From: Tribonema minus
Taxonomy: Eukaryota; Sar; Xanthophyceae; Tribonematales; Tribonemataceae
Direction of reading: 5' to 3'
DNA length: 64,000 nt
NCBI GenBank assembly: GCA_017506865.1
Contig: JAFCMP010000101.1
Coordinates: forward strand, 930,001-994,000
Below are positions 48,201-60,200 of the stretch, one piece after another (the first letter of the stretch is position 1; each line of letters opens with the position of its first letter). The notes under the pieces were generated by a model, which did no database searches, was not told the DNA's origin, and was given only the letters and a program-made list of their open reading frames with translations. The position numbers were made by a program, and so were the translations under genes.

Positions 48201-51200
48201 AAACCGACAGAGTGGGGCCTGCCTGGCACCGAATCGCCCAATGGCTACTCGTGGTACATTATGTTCAGGACCAATGCGCCGGCGCTAGTGGTCGACGCGG
48301 TGGGATGTCTGGGCTCTGAGTTTGTCGATTTCCAGGGCGTCACTGCAGTCATCGACCAGCAGTACGCGCCGCACCCTGATGACTGCAGTAGTAAGCACTG
48401 CAAGGACGGCGTGGTGTTGCGCGGTGCCATCAACGTCTACGCCGATGCTGCCCATGCTGCCGCTGCCACGGCGTGCGGTAGCGGTGGCAACCTGCACTGG
48501 AACATGGTGGAGGCCATCATGAAGACCGCCATTCAATCGTGCACATTGGGGCAGCAGGTACGGGATACATTACACAGACTGTCCATGCGTTTTATGCGGC
48601 AATGTGTGGGCGCCACAGCAGTTTCTGGAAGGCAAGCCTTGCGCGTGGTTACGCAGCAGATGTAGCATCAGCATATGGATCTGATAGCGCATGCGTGGTG
48701 CGGTACTACAATGGTGCTTTGCATGGTGTGCAATGTACATGCTGCAGTAGTTTAGGTAATATGGTGGTGTGGACGGCACTAGAAATAGGGTATCATTGCG
48801 CAAGTCGATTGAGATGTGTGCAATGTGCGCAGGAAGGTTAATTTGCATTCCACCATGTCTTTGTGATTCGCAATTTCTCGTAAGGCTTACGAGTGTTGTC
48901 CTGTGCCGTGCGCCGTTTGCCATTCACAGGTGGACGTGTCCATGTCTATACCGGACCAGTATGGCACTGTGCAGTGGGTTGTCACCTTCACGGATAACCC
49001 AGGCCAAACGCCATCTGGGGCTGGCGACATGCCCGCTCTTGTCATCCAACAAGACTACTTGCATCAGGCTCCATCTGCTGGCGATGCAACCTTGGTAGCG
49101 TCCAACCCCGTCATACAGGAACTGCAGAAGGGATCCACGTCAATGTCTGGCTCATTCACGGTGGACTATGGCGACCCCAATGGCGCGCGCACGTTCGCTT
49201 TTGATGAGTCGGCAGACAGGTACGCTTTTAAGCCAACCTTGACTGATTTGATGTGCTACCTGCCCGTTTGCGTCAGAATCATTTTCGGACTTGGCCAGAT
49301 TGCAAATTGCATGATCTATAATGCGGTTTCGGCTTTACTTGAACTGTGTCTGTTGCTCGCCTCATGCCCCATCTTGAGTGTAAACAGCTCTACTGCAAAG
49401 CGTACAATTGCAAGCTGTTGAAATGCAATCACACATCTTACACAATTCACCTGAAGCAAGTGTTGTTGACTTAACAGGCAACTGTTTGTACATACTTCTA
49501 CTACATCGAGCTGCCCTGCCCCCAACCCGCACAACATGCCACGGCAGCTGCCGCGGCGCCGCAACTTTCAGACACGCTCATAGTCTCTCCACTATCCCTG
49601 TGCGCAGGTTCCGGCTGAAGCTGGAGGAGATGACCACCATCAGCAGGGTGCAGGTCGTGCGCCAGCAGTACCCGCTCGCAGGCCAGGGCCACGGCGGCTG
49701 GGGCGGCGTGCACGTTGACCCGGGCTCCCTCGGCGGCTACGTGTGGCAGGTGCGCTTCCTGCGCGTCTTCGGCGACTATGCGGGCTTCACCTTCCCGCCC
49801 GGCGCCGGCAACGTGGACACGCTGGCGCTGGACTTTACAGCACTGCAGGGTACCGTCGCGACGGCCAAGGCGACCACCTACACGGACGGATCCACGGCGC
49901 TCGGAGGCAGCTTCGCGCTGGCGTTCGACGGCCAGCAGACGGGCCCCGTGCGCTACACCTCCGACTCTACGGAGCTGGAGGCCGTGCTCGAGGACCTGTC
50001 CAACGTCGGCGGCGTCAGCGTGGCGTTCGACCACTACTTACCTACGCCCGTGGCGGGGGTTCTGCTGAGCGTTGACCGCGACGGCAGCGAGGCCGCCATC
50101 GCCGCCGCGCCGGGCTTCGACCTCGGCAGCATCCTCACCGCGGGCGACGTCGTCCGCATCGGCGGCGCCGACGTTGGCACAGGCCTGACAGGTACTAACG
50201 GCGACACCATATTGGACGTGCCTGGCGGTCCCGGGCACCAGGTGTGGGTGGCGCCGACGCACCCCGTGGCGCCTACCGACAACGACCTCACGGAGCTGGT
50301 GGTGCCGGGGCAGGAGCTGCGCATCGGCGGCCGCGCGTACGGCGTGCGGCGCACGGGCATGGAGGTACAGTCGTACGTCGTGGCGGCGGATGCGAGTGTC
50401 ACCGGCGACTACTACACGCTGGCGTTCGCCCACGCGAGCACCACTAAGACCACGGGGTGCCTGCAGTTCGACGCGAGCGCGTTGAGCGTGGAGGCAGCGC
50501 TCAACGGCCTGTCAAACGTCGGCGCGGGCGGCGTGGCGGTGACGCGCAGCGGCGCAGGCACGCACGGCCTGCCCTACGTCTACAGCATCTACTTTGAGGG
50601 CGCCAGCGTGGCGGGCGACGTGGCACAGTTGCAGTTGTCGCACACCGCCGCTTGTGCTGGAGTTGTACCCACGCTTCCTGCGCTCCACATGAGAACCGTG
50701 GTGAATGGCGGGTACACGGCGCACCAGCGGCTGACGCTGTCAACGGAGACGGGCACGGTAACGGGGCCCTACTTCAAACTGTCCACTTCGACTACTTTTG
50801 CGGCAGGCCAGACGACAGCATGCCTGGACTGGGGAGCCCCTGCAGCTACGGTGCAGGCCGCGCTTGCTGGTCTCACAGATTTCAGCCCACAAGTTGTGGG
50901 TTTCACGCTGGACACCCGAACGCTCAGCGGCAGCACCATTCAGCTGAGCGCAGGGGCGTATGTAAATGGCCTGGTGCAGGGTGGCGACGCGGTGCAGGTT
51001 GCTGGCTGCACGGGCACGCTCACAGTGGCCTCTGTGTCGGACGCCGGCGATGCCATCACCTTCAAGTCTGCACCTTCGTGTCCGGGCAGTGCTGCTGGCA
51101 CTGGCAAGGCGGTTTCGCTCGTGCTCAGCGACGCGGTGCAGGTGACACGACGCGGCACTGGCGACAGCATCATGGAGGTGCAGCGCATCACCATCAGTGC

Positions 51201-54200
51201 AACAGCGCCCATCGTGCCTTCCTCCTCTCTAGCGCAAGGCTTCTTCCAGATCGTCTGGCAGCACGACGGCGCGACAGCGGTGACGCGGTGCATTGAGTAC
51301 GGCGCCAGCGCCGCGGACGTGCAGGCGGCCATCGATGCTGCAGTGCTCCGCGCTGTTGCCGACGCCACAGGCGCTGTCTCTGGCATGGATCTGAACCAGA
51401 ACAACGGCGTCACCGCTGCCAGCGACGCAGGCCACATACAGGTCACCATGGAGGGGGATGGCAGCGCGGCATGGGGCTACGGCTACGTCTACACGCTCAC
51501 CTTCCGCGGTCAGCCCGGCGTGTCCACAGTGCTCGGCAACGTGGGCCAGGTGCGCGTCGCCGCCTTGGGTGCCGCCGGCGCCTGCGAGGACGTTGGGTCG
51601 CAGGAGACAGTGCTCACAGGGGCGACGGCAAGCACTACAAACGGCTCGGCGGTACTGACTGTAAACGCTGCTGCCGTGGCGGCGCTGCGGCCCGGGGACC
51701 GCATCCGCCTCAGTGGATCCACCCCTGCCTCGCGCATCTACACGGTCACGAGCGTGGGAGCTGTGCCGCTGCAAGCGCAGCTTAAGGAGGCGTTCCGCGG
51801 CGTAGGGGGGGGCGCGGCAATCATTACGCGCGTGGCGGATGGCGTGCCCGCAGTGAGCGCAATGACGGTCGCCGACGGCAGCTCCGCGTTCACCTACGAC
51901 ATCTACTTCCCGCACCCGAGCTTGAGCGGCATATCTCAGCTGTCAGTGGGGGAGGCGTGCGGCGCTGCTGCTGCTGTGACGCAGACAGGGGGGATGCGGC
52001 GCGACGCCAGGGTGTCGGTGCTGCGCGATGGCGGCAGTGCTCAGGTGACGGAGCTGGTGCTGCGCGCTTCCATGGATGGCGGCCTCCCCACGAGCAGCGA
52101 CACGTTCCAGCTGTTTGTTCAGGTCGACCGCACGTGGCATGCAGTGTCGCCGCTGGCATGGACAGCCACGCCTGCAGACATTGAAGCGGCACTCAACACC
52201 GCGAGTGGTGGCGTGAGTGTTGGCGCAGAGGTCACTGTCACCGGCGCAGGAGCCATCACCGCAGGCACCACAGTTGACGTGGAGGCAGGGCTGGCAGGCA
52301 CACCGTACGCGCACAAGTACACCATCACCAGCACTGCCCCCGGCACTGTGCCCATGAGGGTATTGTACCAGAGCGTCGATGCTGCTGCTACCTCATTCTG
52401 GTATGCGGAATATGACATGCTGTCGGCATCGGTGACAGCTGACCCGATGCAGTGGACAGTGCCGACGTCACTGCCTACAGCGGTTATCGTGGTCCGGTAT
52501 GATGGTGTTGCAGGTTCAGGCAACATCCTTGTTAGCGTCACTGTGGACGGTGTCGCTGACACCTACTCGCTTGCCGGCTCTGTTGTGACCACAATTACCG
52601 CAGGCACCGCTGTCACTATCACCACCGTTCCCGCCTCGTTCAAGCTGACGTCTTTCAGCCACCTAACAGTCGGCGACACGTGGACGCTGCTGGTCACTGC
52701 GGAGGGCACAGCGCCAAAGGGCGCCTCCATCGTGCTCTCTAGCTCTGCCCCTGATTCCAGCCCGATCAAGCAGCTGACGCTGGCAGCGCCCTACAGTGGC
52801 AGCGGCGATCCGGCCGTGTTTGAAGCGGAGGATGCTTACATGGTCGCGCAGCACTTCACAGTACGCGACCCTGCCATCGAGGTCCAGACCATCACCGTTA
52901 AAGTCACAAACACCGCGACGGATCCTTGGGCCACGGTGTCGCCGCAGCAGTATGAGGTGCGCTGGAAGACCGTGCACCTCGGCTGTGTGGCGTGGAATGC
53001 TGATGACTTCACGCTGGAGGCGGTGCTGCACACTGCGGCTTCTGGCGCTCTGAGTGGCGTGACTGTGTCGCGCAGCACGGATGCGACGAACGCGCCCAAC
53101 GGCTACGTCTACTCCATCTACTTCCCTGCGACGGGCGCGCCGGGCGGCATCGGCGGAAGTGATGCTCCCAACCCCGATGCTTTATTGGGGCTCGATGTCA
53201 ATGGCGCCGGCTGCGCGATAGACTTCGCTGGCACCCAGTCGGTGGCGGCGGACGTAGCCATTGAGGGCAGTCCCACCGGCGGCGTGTTCACCACATTCAA
53301 CCTGCCTCTGGGCGCAGCGGATGACAGCAGCGCCGTCGGCCGCTACCTGCGCGGCACGGGGACGGAGCAGCTGGCTCTGTACACGGTCTCGGGGCACCTG
53401 TTCACGGTCGAGTTTGACACCAACCTGGGCGACGTGCCGCCGCTGGCAGGCATTACTACCGGCCTCAAGGGCACCAACAGGGCCATCACGGCGTTCGACG
53501 CCATCGTGAGCGGCGAGCTGCCGGATGCCTACGTCGCGGGGGACATGTGGACGGGCGTGCCGTACAGCGTGCGCGCCGCCGCGTACACGGACCTCGGCTA
53601 CGGGCAGCACTCCGCCGCGACGGCGGTGGCCAAGCCGGCGGCGGCGCCGCCGCAGCTCGCGGGCGTGAGGGTGGAGGTCGCGCTGCACGTGGACGAGGTG
53701 CAGACGCTCACGCTGGGCGCGACGCACCGCGACGAGGTGCAGGCCGTCGTGTCGTCGGCGCCGCACTTTGTGGAGGTGCAGCTGCTGACGGTGGCGCGCG
53801 CGCCGCTGTCGCTGGTCCCCGTGAGCGGCGACTTCGCGCTGTACTTTGCGGAGCACCAGACGATTACGCTCACGGCCAGCGGGCCGATGGCGCCCAACGC
53901 CGCCTTCGTCCTCAAGTACACCACGTACGCGCCTGCTGGTGACGATGTTCACGCGACGGTTGTGTCCACGTCCACGGCGGCCTGCATCCCGTTTGATGCG
54001 ACGGCGGCGGAGGTCAAGTCGGCGCTAGAGGCGCTGTCTAACGTGGACACGGTGGATGTGGTGAGGTCATGCGACGGCAGCAACGCGTGCGCGTACGGCT
54101 ACACGTGGGACGTGGCGTTTGTCGGCTCCAAGGTGCGCGGCAACGTCGCTCAGCTCACCTGGGCTAACTGCGCGGCAGCCCCCATGGTCACTGCCAACGG

Positions 54201-57200
54201 CGCAGTCGCCGCGCTCGTGACCATCGCCACGGCCAACGAAGGCGAGGCGTACGGCACCACCACGCACCAGTGGTCCGTGAAGCTTGACTCCAAGCGCGAG
54301 CTGGCGACGGGCGTGGGGCAGATACAGCTGTCGGTCACGTACGGCGGTACCGCTGCCCTTCCTGCCGAGTGCTTGCCCTGGGACGCGACTGCTGAGGAGG
54401 TGGAGACAGCCCTGGAGCTGCTCCCAAATGTGGACTCGGTGCGCGTGGAGGTGGGCGGCGACAGTTTCGTGCGCACGTGGACCGTGCTGTTTGACGGCAA
54501 CGCCATGCACGACGTGCACGCCGCGCCGGCAGCAGCACCGGTTATGGATGCGCGGGCGGGCATGGTCCTGGGCCCCTGCACGCCGCTCACCACAGTTGTC
54601 GATCACGTCTCCTACGTGCTGAACCCCGTTGTCCATGACTATACGCTGAAGGCTGAGGAGATTGGCAGCAAAGGCCTGCCCATCCCATCTACTGCAGACC
54701 GTGATGAAATGGCGGAGCAGCTGTCGTACCTCCCGGCGGTGGTGCCTGAAGTGCTGGTGTACACGAGCGACGCGGACGAGCACGATGGCCTCACGTGGTA
54801 CCTCAGGTCAGTTTTCTAGCGCCGATGCTGAGTGCGCAAGGCGTTGTGCGTTTGCTGGCGGCAGTGGAGCGCGTTGCGAGATTCAAGCAGCTCTCAGCTG
54901 GCGATTTTTGTTGCCGAGAAGAAGGTTTGATGCAATCACTGTTGATCAGTCAGGGTCAAAACAGGAGCAAGACAGCTGCTGCTTCAATGCCTCATCAAAT
55001 GGCGCAGAAGCTTGCGTGAGGCAGCAGGGCTGCGCTGCTGTTGACATTTTTGCGTATGCTGCAATGCCACTGTTCAAATGACATTGCAGCTCACATTTAT
55101 GGCAGCAACTCAACTGGAAAAAACTCACAAGCACATATGCCGCGCCTCAGAAAGCGCGTGTTGTTTGCTACTGCATGCCTCACTGACAGCATCATGCCAC
55201 CTCAGCTTGCTAACATTGCAAACTCACACAAGTCGCCGTGCCCACTCCCCTGCATGCGTGCAACTGCAGCTTCAGCAACAACGATGGCGACGTCCCGCCC
55301 CTCATCTGCTTGCCGGAGGCAACCTTTGTGGGCGACTGCTCCGTCACAACGCTCATAAACGGCAACACCATCGGCGGCCACTTCTACCTGGGCGACAGCG
55401 CCGAGATACCCTGGAACGCCACGTCGGACCAGATGGCCGCGGCGGTGCAGGGCGCGGGCATGGGCGCCGTTACGGTCACGCGCAGCGACGCGGACGCGCG
55501 CGGCGGTTACACGTGGAGCGTCACCTTCACGGAGCTCCCCGGCGACGTGCCGCCCATGACGGCGTACAACAAGCTCACGGGCTACAACGCCGACGTGCGC
55601 GTGGAGCAGGTGGTGCAGGGCAACGCGCTCGGCGGCACGTACACGCTGGCGCTGCACATGGAGGAGACGGAGCCCATCGCGTTTGACGCCGACGCGGCGG
55701 ACGTGGAGGCCGCGCTGGAGGCGCTGGACGCGGTGGGCGACATTGTCGTCACGCGCGGCGCCGCCTCGCCCGAGGGAGGCTCCGTCTACACCATCACCTT
55801 CATCAACGCGGACGTGAACGTGGGCGACGTGGAGGCGCTGGTCGCAGACGTGACAGCGCTCACCGGCGCCGGGCGCGCGCTGCTGGTGAGCGAGGCCGTC
55901 AAGGGGTCGGAGGGCGTGGGCAGCGCCGTCAAGCTGAGCTTCCAGGCGCCGCTCAACTGCGCGCAGAGCCAGGTCGCGGACGGGCGCTGCGGCGACGCGG
56001 TGGACCGCTACAGGGTGGAGTGGGACACGGCGGCGGCGTTCAGCAGCGTTCCGCGCAGGTCGACGGAGCTCGCGCCGGCGGCGCTGCTGACGCAGGTGCA
56101 GCGCGTGCGCACCTCGTACGCGACGTCCGGCACCTTCCAGCTGGCGTACGGCGACGCAACGACGGCGCCGCTCAACGCCGCCGCGTCCGCGTTCGAGGTA
56201 CGCGTGGCGCTGGAGGGCCTGGACGGTATCAGCACCGTCAGCGTCGCGCGCGACTACAGCTACGAGGAGCGCGGCGCCGTGCTGCTGGTGACCAAGGGGC
56301 ACGACCACGCGACGTGCGTGACGGTCGGCACGTGCGACTACCTCGCCGCCTGCGACCTCGTGCGTCTGGACGGCGTCGCCTACCGCGTCAGCGCGGGCCA
56401 CGTGAGCGCCGTGGGCGTCACCACCGTGCTGCTGTCCAGCATCGCTGACTGCGCCGTTGGCGTCGTGTACGGCGGCGACATTGCGCAGCCGACGGCGTAC
56501 GCGGCGCAGACGTGGGCGCGCGGCTACGAGTGGAGCGTCACCTTCCTTGCGATTGACAGCGGCGCCGCGCCGCTGGCGCTCACGAGCCCGCCACACAAGT
56601 TCGCCGGCAGCGCCGCTGCCGTCTCCATCTCTGGTCTGGACTGTGTCGGCTGCTACTACGTAGGCGCGCCTCCCGACCTGCCTCTCACGCTGGGCCGCAC
56701 GTACTACCTGCACGTGATGGCGCACAACGCCATCGGCTACAGCGACGCTGCCGGCGCGCCGGTCGTCAGCATTGTGCCCAACCAGGTGCCCATGAAGCCG
56801 AGCATCGACGCGGAGGTCATGTCCGGCACCAAGGTGGCAGTGCACTTCTCGCCGCCCGCGCAGTCGGCCGGCGACATCTGGGGCTACAGGGTGCAGTGGG
56901 ACACGGCGGTCACGTTCGCCAACGCCGTCGCGCCGGGCGACGACGACTGCACCATGGCGCCGGGCACGGACGCGGGCAGCTGCGTCGCCACCGCCGGCCT
57001 CATCGTCGGCGACAAGCCCTTCACGCAGGTGGTCAAGGGCCTCAGCCACAAGCAGTACTACTTCCGCGTGAGCGCGCTGGGCGCCGTCGCGGCGCAGGCG
57101 GTGGACCCCGACCACGACCCGCCGGACAACACCAACTGGAGCGACACGGTGAGCGCGACGCCCACCAACAAGCCGCCCACGAGCCCCGGCGACGTGGTCG

Positions 57201-60200
57201 TGTACGTGCTGGACGGCGCAACGCTGCAGGTGCACGTGGAGGTGCCCACGGAGACAGGCGGCGCCACCATCACCAACTTCGTCTTTGAGACGGACACGTC
57301 CAGCACGTTCTCGGCGCCGGTTCCGGTAACGGTCCCCGTCGCAAACCTTCCCGAGCTGTACGAGGGCGGCCCGCTCGTGTACCACATCGGCGGCCTGCAG
57401 GCGGGCGTGCCGTACTACGTGCGCGCGTACGCGCAGTCGAGCATTGGCAACAGCGCCACGTCCGTCGCCGTCAACAACCCCGCGGTCCCCTCGCAGCTGG
57501 CGCCCGCGCCGGCGGATGCGGTGGCGGCGTACGTCGACGTGCCTACGACGCAGCTGCACACGGCGGCCACGGTGGTGTGGTCGCCGCCGCCAGACACGGG
57601 CGGCGCCGCCGTGTCGGGGTACAGGGTGGAGTGGTGGCAGGCGACGGCGGTGACGCACGAGGTGCAGGTGGTGAGCGTCAAGTGGCCGCCGACGTACAAC
57701 GTCGCCGGTTCGGCGGACACCCTCATGCTGCAGTTCGACGGCGCGGCGGTGTACCAGCAGTTCGGCGTCGGCCTCTCCGAGGTCGACTTCAGGGACGGGC
57801 TCATGAACATGGGCATCAAGGGCGACATCTCGTCCGGCGGCGTAGACTTCCTGCCAGTCGGTCACATCGTCGTGAACCGCACCAACATCAACATCGACGA
57901 GGGCTACGCCTACAGGGTCATGTTCATGGATGAGCAGCTCAACCCTGGGGATCAGCCGGAGATTGTGGCCACGAGCAGTACCAGTTTCATTGCCCACGGC
58001 AGCGAGGCGGTGGTCAAGCAGGTGGTCAGCGGCGTGCGCGCGGGGGGCAACCCGGAGGTGCAGCTGATCGCTGTGGACGGCACCAGTGCTCCGCAGGGGT
58101 TCTGGCGCGCGCAGTTTGGCAACTCCACTTTTTCGACTTACCTCTGGGCGGATGCGACGGGTGTGCAGGTAAGCTCCCTTTCCACACACTTTAGTGTCTG
58201 CGTGTAGTGTAATAGTGGCATGCGCATGCAATCAAGTTGTGACCGTTGATCAGTGCTGTGCAGACATGTGACTTGATACGGGTACTTCAGCTGCAGAGCC
58301 CGTACAACGGGTTGTTGTAAAAACTTCTTCGGCTCTTGCTTTGTCCTGCCAACAAGACCTGTGTGGCTGAAGGCATTCCATGCAGCCGACAAATGATAGC
58401 CTGCCATTGGGCGCTTCCTTGGTGCACTGCACTGCACGTGCCAGGTGCGCAATGGGGCACAGTACGAGAAGGTTTAAAAGTTTGCCAACTACGGCTGTCA
58501 GCCAACTGCAGTGTTGACAGCTCAAACTGATGACAGCATGTCTCTTCTACCGCCATGCCGCATGTAAGCAGCATCTGCTCACTGTCCCCAATGGCCGTGT
58601 GTGAATTACCGACAGGTGGAGGCAGCACTGCAGGGCCTCTACACCCTGGGCGACCTGTCAGTAACGCGTGTCAACCCTGATCCGCTTGAAGTGGGTTACA
58701 AGTGGCTGGTCACCTTCATTACGCCAGTCGGCGATCGCGGCGCACTGGTGGTGGACGGTGCCTTCCTGTGGAACGCAGAGGGTGACGCCACCATCACCGT
58801 GTCCGATGGCAACAACGCTGTGTATCCCAGTGACTACAAGCCGGCGTCCAGCGTGTCCAAGCTGCTCTGCCCTCAGTGCGTCATCGGCGAGACGCCCGTC
58901 GGCTACAGGAGCGTCGACTTGACAGCTGACAAGCTCAGCTACACAGGTGATTTATCGGGGGTGATGCACTGGGGGGTTGGTTGCGCTGCCTGTTTGTGGC
59001 TGCTGAGGTGGTGCTGCTTTGAAGCTGAAGAACTGATTGCTGCATCACTTGTACGCCCTTAAAACACGCATCGCCTGCCGCTGAAAGCTACTCTGTGCTC
59101 ACACATTCTTTGTGCCTGCTGTGTGCCCGCTTGTTGCCGTGCAGTCACTGGGCTCACACCAGGCGCCGAGTACACCATTGCCATCTCTGCGATCAACGCG
59201 CATGGGCAGGGCATCCGTGCCATCGCCGCCACCAACGCACCGCTCAACTACCTCACGCCCCCCGTCACCGTACCGGGCCCGCCCACCAGCGTGAGCGTCG
59301 CGACGAAGGGGTGGGCTGTGAACGAAGGCGACGGCCTAGGGGATGGCCAGCGGCTCATAGTCACTTACAGCCCGCCGCTGGCGGATGGCGGCACCGCTGT
59401 GACGGCGTACAAGGTGGAGCTGGACCCCACGCCCACGTTCGACAACCCCATCGCCGAGGAGTTCCGCTGCCCCAGCTGGCCCGACTACTCGACGTGGGTG
59501 GTGGAGGTGAAGCCGACGGGGGGCAGCACGGGGGGGTACTTTTACCTCAAGCTCGTGCACGGCGGCACTGCGCTGACAACGGACCCGATTCCGTACAACG
59601 CCGTCGCGCAGGCGGAAGATGAGGTGGTTCGCAGGCTAGACCTCAAGACTGCGCTGCTGACCTGCACGCTGAACGGGAACACATGCCCTGCAGGGGTTCG
59701 CTTCGAGCAGTCGGGGTCGATGCAGATGAAGCTCAACATGCTGGCATCGCTCGACGATGGCGTCCTCGTCAGCCGCCAGGACGTCAACGGCGGTTACCGC
59801 TGGACGGTGACGTTCCTCGACCCTGGCGACGACTTTGTGCTCTCGGTCGCTGACGCCACACACATGTCGGGCTACTTGGTCACGGCGACAAAGGTCCTGG
59901 ATGGTCACGTCTACAACAAGTGTGTAGGCGCCATGGTGGTGCCGACCACCGGGGGGCTGGTGGCGGGCGAGGCGTACTACGCGCGCGTCACTGCGTACAA
60001 CCGCATCGGTTACGGCAGCGTGTGGACGGCGCCTGGCACGGCGCGCCCCATGACGGTGCCGGGGCTCCCGACGACCGTCACCTTGGATAAGAACGACGCC
60101 ACCAGTCTCAAGGTGAGAGGCGCTTGTGCATCTGATCATGTCATCAATTCAATGGTTTGAAAAATGTAGCGCATGGGGTACGCGAAGGTCAACGTCATAG

